Origin: Acidobacteriota bacterium
Lineage (GTDB): Bacteria > Acidobacteriota > Terriglobia > Acidiferrales > UBA7541
DNA length: 64,000 nt
Assembly (NCBI GenBank): GCA_013289665.1
Contig: JABCZN010000019.1
Coordinates: forward strand, 1 to 64,000
Reading direction: 5' to 3'
The notes under the pieces were generated by a model. That model made no database searches, was not told the origin of the DNA, and worked only from the letters and a program-made list of their open reading frames with translations. Made by a program: the position numbers and the translations under genes. Of this stretch, positions 52,052 to 60,278 are shown one piece after another; within the stretch, counting starts at the first letter, position 1; every line of letters starts with the position of its first letter.

Positions 52052-55033
52052 ATGGATTTAGCCAAGGCAGTTGACGGCGTTATCGCCCGATTTATCGGGA
52101 CCAAGCACGAGCGCGACCTGAAAAAGCTGGAGCCGCTGGTTGCTGCGATCAATCGGCAGGAACCGGAAGTGCAAGCGTACGGCGACGAGCAACTGAAGGA
52201 ACGCTTCGCGGCGCTGCGGACGCAGGTACAGGAGCAGTTGAAGGACGCGGATCCCGCCGAACCCACCTATAAGGAGGAATTGCAGAAGGCGCTGGTGGAT
52301 GCGATTGTGCCCGCATTTGCGCTGGTGCGCGAGGCCGGGCGGCGATTCCTGAAGATGCGGCATTTCGACGTGCAGTTGATCGGCGGAATGGTGCTGAACG
52401 ACGGGAAAATCGCCGAAATGAAGACGGGCGAAGGGAAGACGCTGGTGGCGACACTGCCCGCGGCTCTGAACGCGCTGGCAGGGCGCGGCGTGCACATCGT
52501 GACGGTGAACGATTACCTGGCGCGGCGCGACGCGGAGTGGATGAGCCCGCTCTATAAGGCGCTGGGACTGACGGTCGGCGTGATCGTGCACGACCTCGAT
52601 GACGTGCAGCGCCGCGCGGCTTATGCGGCGGACCTGACCTACGGCACGAACAACGAGTTTGGATTCGATTACCTGCGCGACAACATGAAGTACGATCTCG
52701 CGAGCTGCGTGCAACGCGGGCACCAGTTTGCGATTGTGGACGAGGTGGACTCGATCCTGATTGACGAGGCGCGGACGCCGCTGATTATTTCCGGGCCATC
52801 GGAAGAATCCACGGACAAGTATTTCAAGATCGACAAGATTATTCCCAAACTGATCCAGGACATTGATTACACGCTCGATGAAAAGCACCGTACGGCTACT
52901 TTGACGGAAGAAGGTGTGAGCAAGTGCGAGCGGCTGCTGGGGCTGGGGAATTTGTACGACCCCGCGCACATGGAGCAGATTCACCACGTTTACCAGGCAC
53001 TGCGGGCGCATACGCTCTACAAGCGCGATGTGGATTACGTGGTGAAAGACGGCGAAGTGATCATCGTTGACGAGTTCACCGGGCGGCAGATGCCGGGGCG
53101 GCGGTGGTCAGACGGCTTGCACCAGGCGGTCGAAGCCAAAGAAGGCGTGAAGATCGAGCGGGAAAACCAGACCCTGGCGACGATCACCTTTCAGAACTAT
53201 TTCCGCATGTATAAGAAGCTGGCCGGCATGACCGGAACGGCGGAGACCGAAGCGGCGGAGTTCGGAAAGATTTACAACCTGGACGTGGTGGTGATCCCCA
53301 CCAACCGCACGCTGATCCGCAAGGAACACGCGGACGTGGTGTACCGCACGGAGACGGAAAAGTTTGAAGCGGTCGTGAACGGGATCTTGCAGGAAGACAA
53401 TTCACTGGCAAACGGAATCCGGCACTATCACGAACGCGGGCAGCCCGTGCTGGTGGGCACGATTTCCATCGAGAAGTCGGAAACGATTGCGGAGATTCTG
53501 AAAAAGGCCGGAGTGCCGCACCAGGTGCTCAACGCCAAGCAGCATGAGCGCGAATCGCGCATCGTGGCGCAGGCGGGACGCAAGGGCGCGGTGACCGTGG
53601 CGACGAACATGGCCGGCCGCGGCACAGACATCCTGCTGGGCGGGAATCCTGAGGCCATGACCCGCGAGCACTTTTTGAAGGACAAGCTGGCGATACCATA
53701 CGCGGCCGCGCCGGCGGTGATCGGCGTGGACAGCACGAATGGGGACGCGCCGGCGGCAGCGGCTGTGCCGATGGTTTTGTTTCAGCACGAAGGAAAGATT
53801 TTTCAGGTGCCGAAAGATCACTGGGATCCGATGTACCAGCAGTTCGCGGATCAATGTAAAGCGGAGCACGACGATGTGGTGGCGCTCGGCGGCTTGCACA
53901 TTCTGGGCACCGAGCGGCACGAAGCGCGGCGCATTGACAACCAGCTGCGCGGGCGCGCGGGACGCCAGGGCGACCCGGGATCTTCGCGATTCTTTTTGTC
54001 GCTCGAAGACGACTTGATGCGGATTTTCGGGGGTGAGCGCGTCAAGCAGATGATGTTCCGGCTGGGGATGACGGAAGGCGTGCCGATCGAGTCGCGGCTG
54101 ATTTCAAACCGCATCGAGAACGCCCAGAAGTCCGTGGAAGCGCAGAACTTCGATGCGCGCAAGCACCTGCTCGAATACGACGACGTGATGAACAAGCAGC
54201 GCGAAACAATTTATGCGATTCGCCGCTCGGCGCTGGAAGGAAAAGACCAGCGGGATTATGTGTTGGGAATTGCGGAAGACGTGGCGCGCGAACTGGTGGA
54301 AACGTATTGCCCGCGCGAGCAGCATCCCGGGCAGTGGAACACCACGCAGTTGCTGGCCGAGGTGAACAGCCAGTTCGGATTCGACGCGAAGGCCATGGGC
54401 GCGGACCCGGCGGCTCTGAATCATGATGAACTTGCCGAAGCGCTGGCGGAAGCGGTGAAGACGCGCTACGCGGAGAAGGAAAAGCAGTTCAGTCCGGATT
54501 TACTGCGCTGGCTGGAGCGGCGAATCATTCTGGACGTGGTGGATACGCAGTGGAAGGACCACCTGCTCTCGCTTGACCACTTGAAGGAAGGGATCGGGCT
54601 GCGCGGCTACGGGCAAAAAGATCCGCTGGTCGAATTCAAGAAGGAAGCGTTCATTTTGTTTGAGGACATGATGGCGCGAATCGACAACGAGACGGTGCGG
54701 TATCTCTACCACGTGCAGATTCAGCAGGGAGAGGCTCCGCCGCCGGCGTCAAGGGAACCTCAGCCGGAGCCGCCACGCCATCGCCCGCCGAGTGCGGTCG
54801 CAGCAGCAGCTAGCGCTGCGGCACGTGCAGAAGAGCCTCCGGCGCAGAGATTGCCGGATTTTGCGCGTGCGCTCGAGAAGCGGCAGGAACGGCAGCAGAA
54901 GGATTTGCAGTTTCAAACCGGGGCGGCGCAGGCGGAGGCTCCGAAGCCGGTGCGTGCCGGGGCAAAAGTCGGACGCAATGATCCCTGCCCTTGCGGCTCG
55001 GGGAAAAAGTATAAGAAGTGCCACGGGGGCTGA
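52052..55033 (+). CDS. secA: protein translocase ATPase SecA
   Basis: 993 residues. The motor drives post-translational export through SecYEG. Motifs: MKTGEGKTLVATLPA (Walker A), DEVDSILIDEAR (Walker B/DEAD-like), the preprotein cross-linking region, GRGTDILLGGNPEA and RGRAGRQGDPGSSRFFLS in motor domain 2, then the helical wing/scaffold. A proline/alanine-rich variable tail ends in the zinc-binding SEC-C motif CPCGSGKKYKKCHG. A 90-residue insertion between IPYAAAPA and QFADQCKAEHDD, seen in several phyla, is present. Translation start ATG 52052; no strong Shine-Dalgarno. Confidence 0.96.
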   Translation: MDLAKAVDGVIARFIGTKHERDLKKLEPLVAAINRQEPEVQAYGDEQLKERFAALRTQVQEQLKDADPAEPTYKEELQKALVDAIVPAFALVREAGRRFLKMRHFDVQLIGGMVLNDGKIAEMKTGEGKTLVATLPAALNALAGRGVHIVTVNDYLARRDAEWMSPLYKALGLTVGVIVHDLDDVQRRAAYAADLTYGTNNEFGFDYLRDNMKYDLASCVQRGHQFAIVDEVDSILIDEARTPLIISGPSEESTDKYFKIDKIIPKLIQDIDYTLDEKHRTATLTEEGVSKCERLLGLGNLYDPAHMEQIHHVYQALRAHTLYKRDVDYVVKDGEVIIVDEFTGRQMPGRRWSDGLHQAVEAKEGVKIERENQTLATITFQNYFRMYKKLAGMTGTAETEAAEFGKIYNLDVVVIPTNRTLIRKEHADVVYRTETEKFEAVVNGILQEDNSLANGIRHYHERGQPVLVGTISIEKSETIAEILKKAGVPHQVLNAKQHERESRIVAQAGRKGAVTVATNMAGRGTDILLGGNPEAMTREHFLKDKLAIPYAAAPAVIGVDSTNGDAPAAAAVPMVLFQHEGKIFQVPKDHWDPMYQQFADQCKAEHDDVVALGGLHILGTERHEARRIDNQLRGRAGRQGDPGSSRFFLSLEDDLMRIFGGERVKQMMFRLGMTEGVPIESRLISNRIENAQKSVEAQNFDARKHLLEYDDVMNKQRETIYAIRRSALEGKDQRDYVLGIAEDVARELVETYCPREQHPGQWNTTQLLAEVNSQFGFDAKAMGADPAALNHDELAEALAEAVKTRYAEKEKQFSPDLLRWLERRIILDVVDTQWKDHLLSLDHLKEGIGLRGYGQKDPLVEFKKEAFILFEDMMARIDNETVRYLYHVQIQQGEAPPPASREPQPEPPRHRPPSAVAAAASAAARAEEPPAQRLPDFARALEKRQERQQKDLQFQTGAAQAEAPKPVRAGAKVGRNDPCPCGSGKKYKKCHGG

Positions 55034-55040
55034 GGAAGTG

Positions 55041-55075
55041 ACTGGGAACTGGTAACTGGTGAATGGCGAGTCGGC
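55041..55075. repeat. degenerate 7-base tandem repeat between secA and mrp
   Basis: Five consecutive heptamers of the form ACTGGNR (ACTGGGA, ACTGGTA, ACTGGTG, AATGGCG, AGTCGGC), directly after the secA stop. Similar periodicity recurs at 62304-62373 and 63205-63232. Confidence 0.6.
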
Positions 55076-55161
55076 TCCAATCGGTGAATTTTTGCAAGCT
55101 TTCGAACTAAAAACGAACAACGAACACAGTACGCCTGAGATTCAGGAAGCGAAGAGGACAC

Positions 55162-56010
55162 ATGCCGCCAGCAACAATGCCGGGCCAGCAGCCGACGCCG
55201 CAGCGACAGGGGATACCAGGGGTGAAGAACCTTGTAGCGGTGGCGAGCGGAAAAGGCGGCGTAGGAAAAACCACCGTTGCCGTGAACCTGGCGCTGGCAC
55301 TCGCGAATCTGGGCCACAAAGTCGGCTTGCTGGACGCGGATGTGTACGGGCCGAACGTGCCGATCATGCTGGGCTCGACAGAGGAGCCGATGGCTACGGC
55401 GCAGCAGCGGATTATCCCCGTGGACGCGCAAGGCGTGAAGATGATTTCGATGGGCTTGCTCAATCCCGGCGACAAACCGGTGATCTGGCGCGGACCGATG
55501 TTGCACAGCGTGATCACGCAATTTCTGCGCAGCGTTGAATGGGGCGAGCTGGATTATCTGGTGATCGATCTGCCGCCGGGAACGGGCGATGTGCAGCTGA
55601 CGCTGATCCAGACGGTGGCGGTGACGGGGGCTGTCGTGGTGACGACGCCTTCGCTGGTGGCGGTGGCGGATGTCCGCAAGGCGATTGAGATGTTCCGCCA
55701 GGTGAATGTCGAGGTGCTCGGCGTCGTGGAAAACATGAGCACGTTCAGTTGCCCGCATTGCGGCAAGGCGGTGGATATTTTTGGCCATGGCGAGGGCACG
55801 AAGACGGCGGTTGCTTACGGCGTGCCGGTGCTCGGAGAAATTGAAATTGATCCGCGCATCCGGATGGGCGGAGATACCGGCAACCCCGTGGCGGCCGGGG
55901 GAGAATCTGCTCCAGCGGCGCTGAGTTTGTATCGCATGGCGAAGGCCGTGAAGGCGCGGCTCGCGGAAGTGGGCGCGACGTCGACCGGACCTGCGGTGGA
56001 GATTGATTGA
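55162..56010 (+). CDS. mrp: Mrp/NBP35-type Fe-S cluster carrier ATPase
   Basis: 282 residues. Deviant Walker A GKGGVGKTT (with signature Lys) near residue 31, DADVYGPN, DLPPGTGD and the C-terminal CPHC in FSCPHCGKAVDIF, presumed to bridge a [4Fe-4S] cluster at the dimer interface. Acts in cluster assembly or delivery to apo-proteins. The short family form has no DUF59 domain. ATG 55162 is preceded by AAGAGGA. Lies after secA with a repeat-containing spacer. Confidence 0.92.
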   Translation: MPPATMPGQQPTPQRQGIPGVKNLVAVASGKGGVGKTTVAVNLALALANLGHKVGLLDADVYGPNVPIMLGSTEEPMATAQQRIIPVDAQGVKMISMGLLNPGDKPVIWRGPMLHSVITQFLRSVEWGELDYLVIDLPPGTGDVQLTLIQTVAVTGAVVVTTPSLVAVADVRKAIEMFRQVNVEVLGVVENMSTFSCPHCGKAVDIFGHGEGTKTAVAYGVPVLGEIEIDPRIRMGGDTGNPVAAGGESAPAALSLYRMAKAVKARLAEVGATSTGPAVEID

Positions 56011-56043
56011 ATCTGTGACGCAAGCGGAGGGCCCAGGAGCAGG

Positions 56044-56265
56044 CTAGTCGCGGGGCGCGGAAGAATTTGGGATTGGAAGTATGCCGCTGGCGGAAGATCC
56101 AGCGGCTTTTATTTTTTCAAGGAGACAGGCGCGGCAGAGGCAGCCTGCGGATCGCGCGTCGCCGGCGGGCATCGGGATGACGTGAGGCAGCTCGGCGCAC
56201 CAGCAGCCTGCCTCTTTCTGACAAGTCATGGGCGCATTGCACTGGGAGCAGCGGGTTTCCACCAT
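56044..56265 (-). CDS. cysteine-rich CWC family protein
   Basis: 73 residues with many Cys: CSQCNAPMTCQKEAGCWCAELP, then CLCRACLLEKI. This fits the small cysteine-rich CWC protein family with a presumed metal-binding function. ATG 56265 lies inside a larger frame that continues to 57036 but is antisense to the carbonic anhydrase gene; the short reading matches the family. Convergent with mrp, divergent from the carbonic anhydrase gene. Confidence 0.75.
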   Translation of the reverse strand: MVETRCSQCNAPMTCQKEAGCWCAELPHVIPMPAGDARSAGCLCRACLLEKIKAAGSSASGILPIPNSSAPRD

Positions 56266-56451
56266 GAAATTATGGCCCGAACTGTGGCGGGCGTCCAGCA
56301 GAGGACAAATTGGTGCGCGAGGCGCTCGTGGTTTTCTTGTCAGCGGGGCGAAGCGGATGCTATCTTGAAGTGTTCGCGGAGCGTCGGCTGAGCTCGCGGG
56401 AGCCGTGTATTTCATGCTCCTGCAATCACTTACGGGAAATTCTGATTCTTG

Positions 56452-57018
56452 ATGCGCACACCAGATATCCGTCCATACAAAGGCAAATTCCCGCAGATTG
56501 CGGCGTCGGCCTACATTGACCCGGCGGCGGTGGTCGTCGGGGACGTGATGATCGGCGAGGAGTCGAGCGTGTGGCCAATGACCGTGGTGCGCGGGGATGT
56601 GCACCATATCCGGATCGGGAAGCGAACGAACATTCAGGACGGGTGCGTCCTGCACGTGATGAAGGACGAGTATCCGATGGTGCTGGGGGATCAAGTAACC
56701 GTGGGGCACTCGGTGACTCTGCACGGGTGCACGATTCATTCGCACGTTTTGATTGGGATGGGTTCGATTATTTTGAACGGGGCGGTGATTGGCGAGAATT
56801 CGATTATTGCGGCGGGGACTTTGATCACCGAGCGAACCGTGATTCCGGCTGGAAGTCTGGTGATGGGTTCGCCAGGCAAAGTGAAAAGAGAATTGACGGA
56901 GGCGGACTGCGAATCGATTGGCAAATATGCGGAGCGGTATTCGGGGTACCGGGAAATTTACCGCGAGGAAGCGGCCGGGCGCGGGGAACGGATTGATTGG
57001 AGCGAGTTGGAAGGTTGA
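56452..57018 (+). CDS. gamma-carbonic anhydrase-like hexapeptide-repeat protein
   Basis: 188 residues of left-handed beta-helix hexapeptide repeats, e.g. AVVVGDVMIGEESSVWPM and ADIEYPMVLGDQV-like turns. Three possible zinc-ligand His regions are visible: DVHHIRIG, CVLHVM and VGHSVTLHGC. The family (YrdA/PaaY-like) has members with CO2 hydration activity and others without; activity cannot be decided. ATG 56452 directly follows a TTG that could also be read; Shine-Dalgarno weak. Located 29 bases before hisS. Confidence 0.85.
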   Translation: MRTPDIRPYKGKFPQIAASAYIDPAAVVVGDVMIGEESSVWPMTVVRGDVHHIRIGKRTNIQDGCVLHVMKDEYPMVLGDQVTVGHSVTLHGCTIHSHVLIGMGSIILNGAVIGENSIIAAGTLITERTVIPAGSLVMGSPGKVKRELTEADCESIGKYAERYSGYREIYREEAAGRGERIDWSELEG

Positions 57019-57047
57019 ACGGGGCGGGAGCGGCATTCCAGGGACTC

Positions 57048-58364
57048 ATGGCAGAGAAAAAGAAATTCCAGGCAATCAAGGGCACGCGGGATTTGCTTCC
57101 GCCGGATACGGAGCTGTGGAACCGGGTGGAGCAGACGGCGCGCGAGGTGTTCGGCACCTTTGGATTTGGCGAAATACGCCCGCCGATTTTTGAGCCGACA
57201 GAATTGTTTGCGCGTTCGATTGGGATGGATACCGACGTTGTCGGCAAAGAGATGTATTCGTTTGAAGATCGCGACGAAACCTCAGTGAGTTTGCGACCCG
57301 AGGCGACGGCATCGGTTTGCCGCGCGTATATCGAGCATGGAATGCATGCCTGGCCGCAGCCGGTGAAACTGTATTACACGGGGCCGATGTTCCGGCGGGA
57401 GCGGCCGCAGAAGGGGAGATACCGGCAATTTTATCAGATTGGGGCGGAAGTGCTGGAGATGGTGCCGCCGAACCAGGACCCCGCGAAAAACATCGGGAAA
57501 GACGCGGCGGTGGACGCGGAAGTGATCGAGATGGTGATGGCGTTTTTCGCTCGGTCCGGCCTTGAAGGGGTGGAGCTCGCGATCAATTCGATTGGGGATC
57601 GCCAGTGCCGGCCGAAGTATGTGGAGTTGCTGCGCGCTGAATTGATGAAGGTGAAAGACAAGCTGGGGCCGGACAGCCAGCGGCGGATTCTGACGAATCC
57701 GCTGCGGGTGCTGGATTCGAAACTGGAGAGCGAGCAGGGAATTATCGCGGGGCTGCCGCGGATTTCAGATCACTTGTGCGCGAACTGCGCGGCGCAGTAT
57801 GCGGAACTGAAGCGGCAGTTGGGGATGCGCGGCGTGCCGTACGCGGAGAATTGGCGGCTGGTGCGCGGGCTGGACTACTACATGCGGACGACGTTTGAAA
57901 TCACCGCGCGGGGATTGGGTTCGCAGAATGCGGTGTGCGGCGGCGGGCGGTATGATGGGCTGGTGGAATTGCTGGGTGGGCCGCCGACAAAGGGAATTGG
58001 ATTCGCAATTGGCGAAGACCGGTTGATTTTGTCGCTCGAAGAAGCGGGCAAGGGCGGCGCGGCCCTGGGGCGCGACGTTTTTGTGGCGTGGATGGGTGAG
58101 CAAGCGCAGGGGGCGGCGATTCTGGCGGCACAGAAGCTGCGGGCGTCGGGATTTCGCGTAGAACTGCCGCCGGTGGAACAGAAATTCGGGAAGGCCCTGG
58201 GCCAGGCAGACAAACTGGGCGCGAGATACGCGTTGATTCTGGGCGACGACGAGATCAGAACTGGTCAGTGGACAGTGAAGACGCTGGCGAGTGGCGAGCA
58301 AGCGAAGATGAGCGAGGCGGAGTTTTTGGAGATGTCGCGAAAGGGCAAGCGATTGTCATCCTGA
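57048..58364 (+). CDS. hisS: histidine--tRNA ligase
   Basis: 438 residues, class II synthetase. FQAIKGTRDLLPPD opens the catalytic core; motif 2 region YTGPMFRRERPQKGRYRQFYQIGAE; the His-specific RGLDYYMRTTFEI; motif 3 GIGFAIGEDRL; and a C-terminal anticodon-binding domain with ALILGDDE. ATG 57048 is preceded by AGGGA. The stop codon TGA at 58362-58364 lies inside a spacer-type sequence GTCATCCTGAGCG. Precedes aspS by 48 bases. Confidence 0.95.
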   Translation: MAEKKKFQAIKGTRDLLPPDTELWNRVEQTAREVFGTFGFGEIRPPIFEPTELFARSIGMDTDVVGKEMYSFEDRDETSVSLRPEATASVCRAYIEHGMHAWPQPVKLYYTGPMFRRERPQKGRYRQFYQIGAEVLEMVPPNQDPAKNIGKDAAVDAEVIEMVMAFFARSGLEGVELAINSIGDRQCRPKYVELLRAELMKVKDKLGPDSQRRILTNPLRVLDSKLESEQGIIAGLPRISDHLCANCAAQYAELKRQLGMRGVPYAENWRLVRGLDYYMRTTFEITARGLGSQNAVCGGGRYDGLVELLGGPPTKGIGFAIGEDRLILSLEEAGKGGAALGRDVFVAWMGEQAQGAAILAAQKLRASGFRVELPPVEQKFGKALGQADKLGARYALILGDDEIRTGQWTVKTLASGEQAKMSEAEFLEMSRKGKRLSS

Positions 58365-58412
58365 GCGCACCCGACGAAGCTGCGCGAAGGAGAAATCCAG
58401 GAGAACGAAATC

Positions 58413-60203
58413 GTGCTGGACTTTTTGGGGAATTTGAGGCGGACACATTATTGCGGGGCGCTGCGGGCGTCGGACGCGGGGCGCGACGCGACGGTGATGG
58501 GCTGGGTGGCGAAACGCCGCGACCTGGGGAACTTGCTGTTCCTCGATGTGCGCGACCGCTCGGGAATTGTGCAGGTGGTGTTCAACAAGGAGGCGCAACC
58601 GGAAGCGCACGCGAAGGCGGAACAGGCGCGCGGCGAATTCGTGGTGGCAGTGGAGGGAAAAATCACCACGCGGGGAAAGGCCAATCCCGAGCTGCCGACC
58701 GGCGAAGTTGAGATTGTGGCGGCCCGGCTGCACATTCTGAACAACGCGAAGACGCCTCCGTTTCCGATTGAAGAGGAAATCAACGCGGCGGAAGAGACAC
58801 GGCTGAGATTCCGCTATCTGGATTTGCGGCGCCCGAAGCCGCACCGCAACCTGGCGCTGCGACACAAGATAATTCTGGAAATCCGCAAGACGATGGACGA
58901 GATGGGGTTCATCGAGGTGGAGACGCCGATGCTGACGCGCTCGACGCCCGAGGGCGCGCGCGATTACCTGGTGCCCAGCCGCGTGCATCACGGGCAGTTT
59001 TACGCCTTGCCGCAATCGCCGCAGATTTTCAAGCAGATCCTGATGATTGGCGGGCTGGACCGGTACTTTCAGATCGTAAAGTGTTTTCGCGACGAAGATT
59101 TGCGCGCCGACCGGCAGCCGGAGTTTACGCAATTGGATCTGGAGATGTCCTTTCCGCGGCAGGAAGATATTTTTGGCGTGATTGAAAACGTGATGGTGCG
59201 GGCTTGCCAGGTGGCGGGCGTGGAAGTGAAGGCGCCGTTTCCACACATGCTTTATAAGGATGCGATCCGGAAGTATGGCAGCGACAAGCCGGACATGCGG
59301 TTTGGAATGGAATTGCATGAGGTGACATCGTGTTTTCCAGCAGAGGCGAAAGAGAAGCTGCAGATCGGCGGAAACGCGTTCGCGTTCACCGCGCCCGGTG
59401 CCGCGGCGTATTCGCGAAAGCAGTTGGATGAGCTGACGGAAAAGGCAAAATCGCACGGGGCGCGCGGGGCATATTTCGTGAAGCTGGCGCCGGAGGGAAC
59501 GACGTCGACGGTCGGAAAACTGATCGGCGCGGAGAACGTGAAGAAGCTGGCGGAAGCCTGCGGCGCGAAAACGGGCGATCTGGTGGTTGCGGTTTCGGCG
59601 AAGGAAGAGATTAAGGGCACCGAAGCGGCGGCGCTGGTCGCAGGGCAGTTGCGGTTGCAGTTGGGCGAAGCGCTTGGCGTGATTGACAGGACGCAGTGGA
59701 AATTTTTGTGGCTGACGGGATTTCCGCTGTTTGAATGGAGCGAGTCGGACAAGACCTGGGTGAGCGCGCAGCACCCGTTCACGGGAATTGTGGATGAGGA
59801 CCTGGAGAAGCTGGAGACCGCGCCGTGGGAAGTCCGCTCGAAGGGCTACGATTTGGTTTTAAATGGAGTGGAGCTCGGCTCGGGCAGCATTCGAATTCAC
59901 CGGCAGGACATTCAGGAGCGGCTGTTCAAGGCGCTCGGACTGAGCGAAGAGCAGTTGCGGCGACGGTTTGGATTCTTCCTGGATGCGCTGACGTATGGGA
60001 CGCCTCCACACGGCGGGATCGCCCTGGGGCTGGACCGCGTGACGATGCTGCTTGCAGGCGAAAAGTCGATTCGCGAGGTGATTGCGTTTGCGAAAACGAC
60101 GGCGGCGGTCGATCTGATGGCGGAATCACCGAGCGATGTAGATCAGGCGCAGCTGGAGCAGCTTGGAATCGCGATCAAGGCTGCTCGGAAGGCGGCGGAA
60201 TAG
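58413..60203 (+). CDS. aspS: aspartate--tRNA ligase
   Basis: 596 residues, class II. N-terminal OB-fold anticodon-binding domain (about 1-110), catalytic core with motif 2 FRDEDLRADRQPEFTQLDLE and the bacterial GAD insertion, and motif 3 GIALGLDRVTMLLAG. In the OB fold the residue after KRRD is Leu (KRRDLGN), as in discriminating AspRS such as that of E. coli; non-discriminating enzymes typically have His there, so it probably charges only tRNA-Asp (inference). GTG 58413 has AGGAG 9 bases upstream. Confidence 0.95.
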   Translation: MLDFLGNLRRTHYCGALRASDAGRDATVMGWVAKRRDLGNLLFLDVRDRSGIVQVVFNKEAQPEAHAKAEQARGEFVVAVEGKITTRGKANPELPTGEVEIVAARLHILNNAKTPPFPIEEEINAAEETRLRFRYLDLRRPKPHRNLALRHKIILEIRKTMDEMGFIEVETPMLTRSTPEGARDYLVPSRVHHGQFYALPQSPQIFKQILMIGGLDRYFQIVKCFRDEDLRADRQPEFTQLDLEMSFPRQEDIFGVIENVMVRACQVAGVEVKAPFPHMLYKDAIRKYGSDKPDMRFGMELHEVTSCFPAEAKEKLQIGGNAFAFTAPGAAAYSRKQLDELTEKAKSHGARGAYFVKLAPEGTTSTVGKLIGAENVKKLAEACGAKTGDLVVAVSAKEEIKGTEAAALVAGQLRLQLGEALGVIDRTQWKFLWLTGFPLFEWSESDKTWVSAQHPFTGIVDEDLEKLETAPWEVRSKGYDLVLNGVELGSGSIRIHRQDIQERLFKALGLSEEQLRRRFGFFLDALTYGTPPHGGIALGLDRVTMLLAGEKSIREVIAFAKTTAAVDLMAESPSDVDQAQLEQLGIAIKAARKAAE

Positions 60204-60214
60204 GAGACGGACGG

Positions 60215-60250
60215 GCTAGCACCGGGGCTCAAGTCCCGGCCTCCTGAGGA
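60215..60250. repeat. GC-rich palindrome between aspS and mutL
   Basis: Stem CCGGG / TCCGG-like arms around GCTCAAG within GGGGCTCAAGTCCCGG, in a 75-base spacer. One of the same general kind as those in the ribosomal operon. Confidence 0.45.
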
Positions 60251-60278
60251 AAGGGAGTTGGAAAAAAGAGGCGTTTGA

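Noticed and set aside
58258..58320. 7-base periodicity at the 3' end of hisS
   Set aside because: The encoded residues match the normal HisRS C-terminal pattern (ILGDDE, T-V-K-T-L-A-S-G-E-Q), so the apparent period is probably coincidence.
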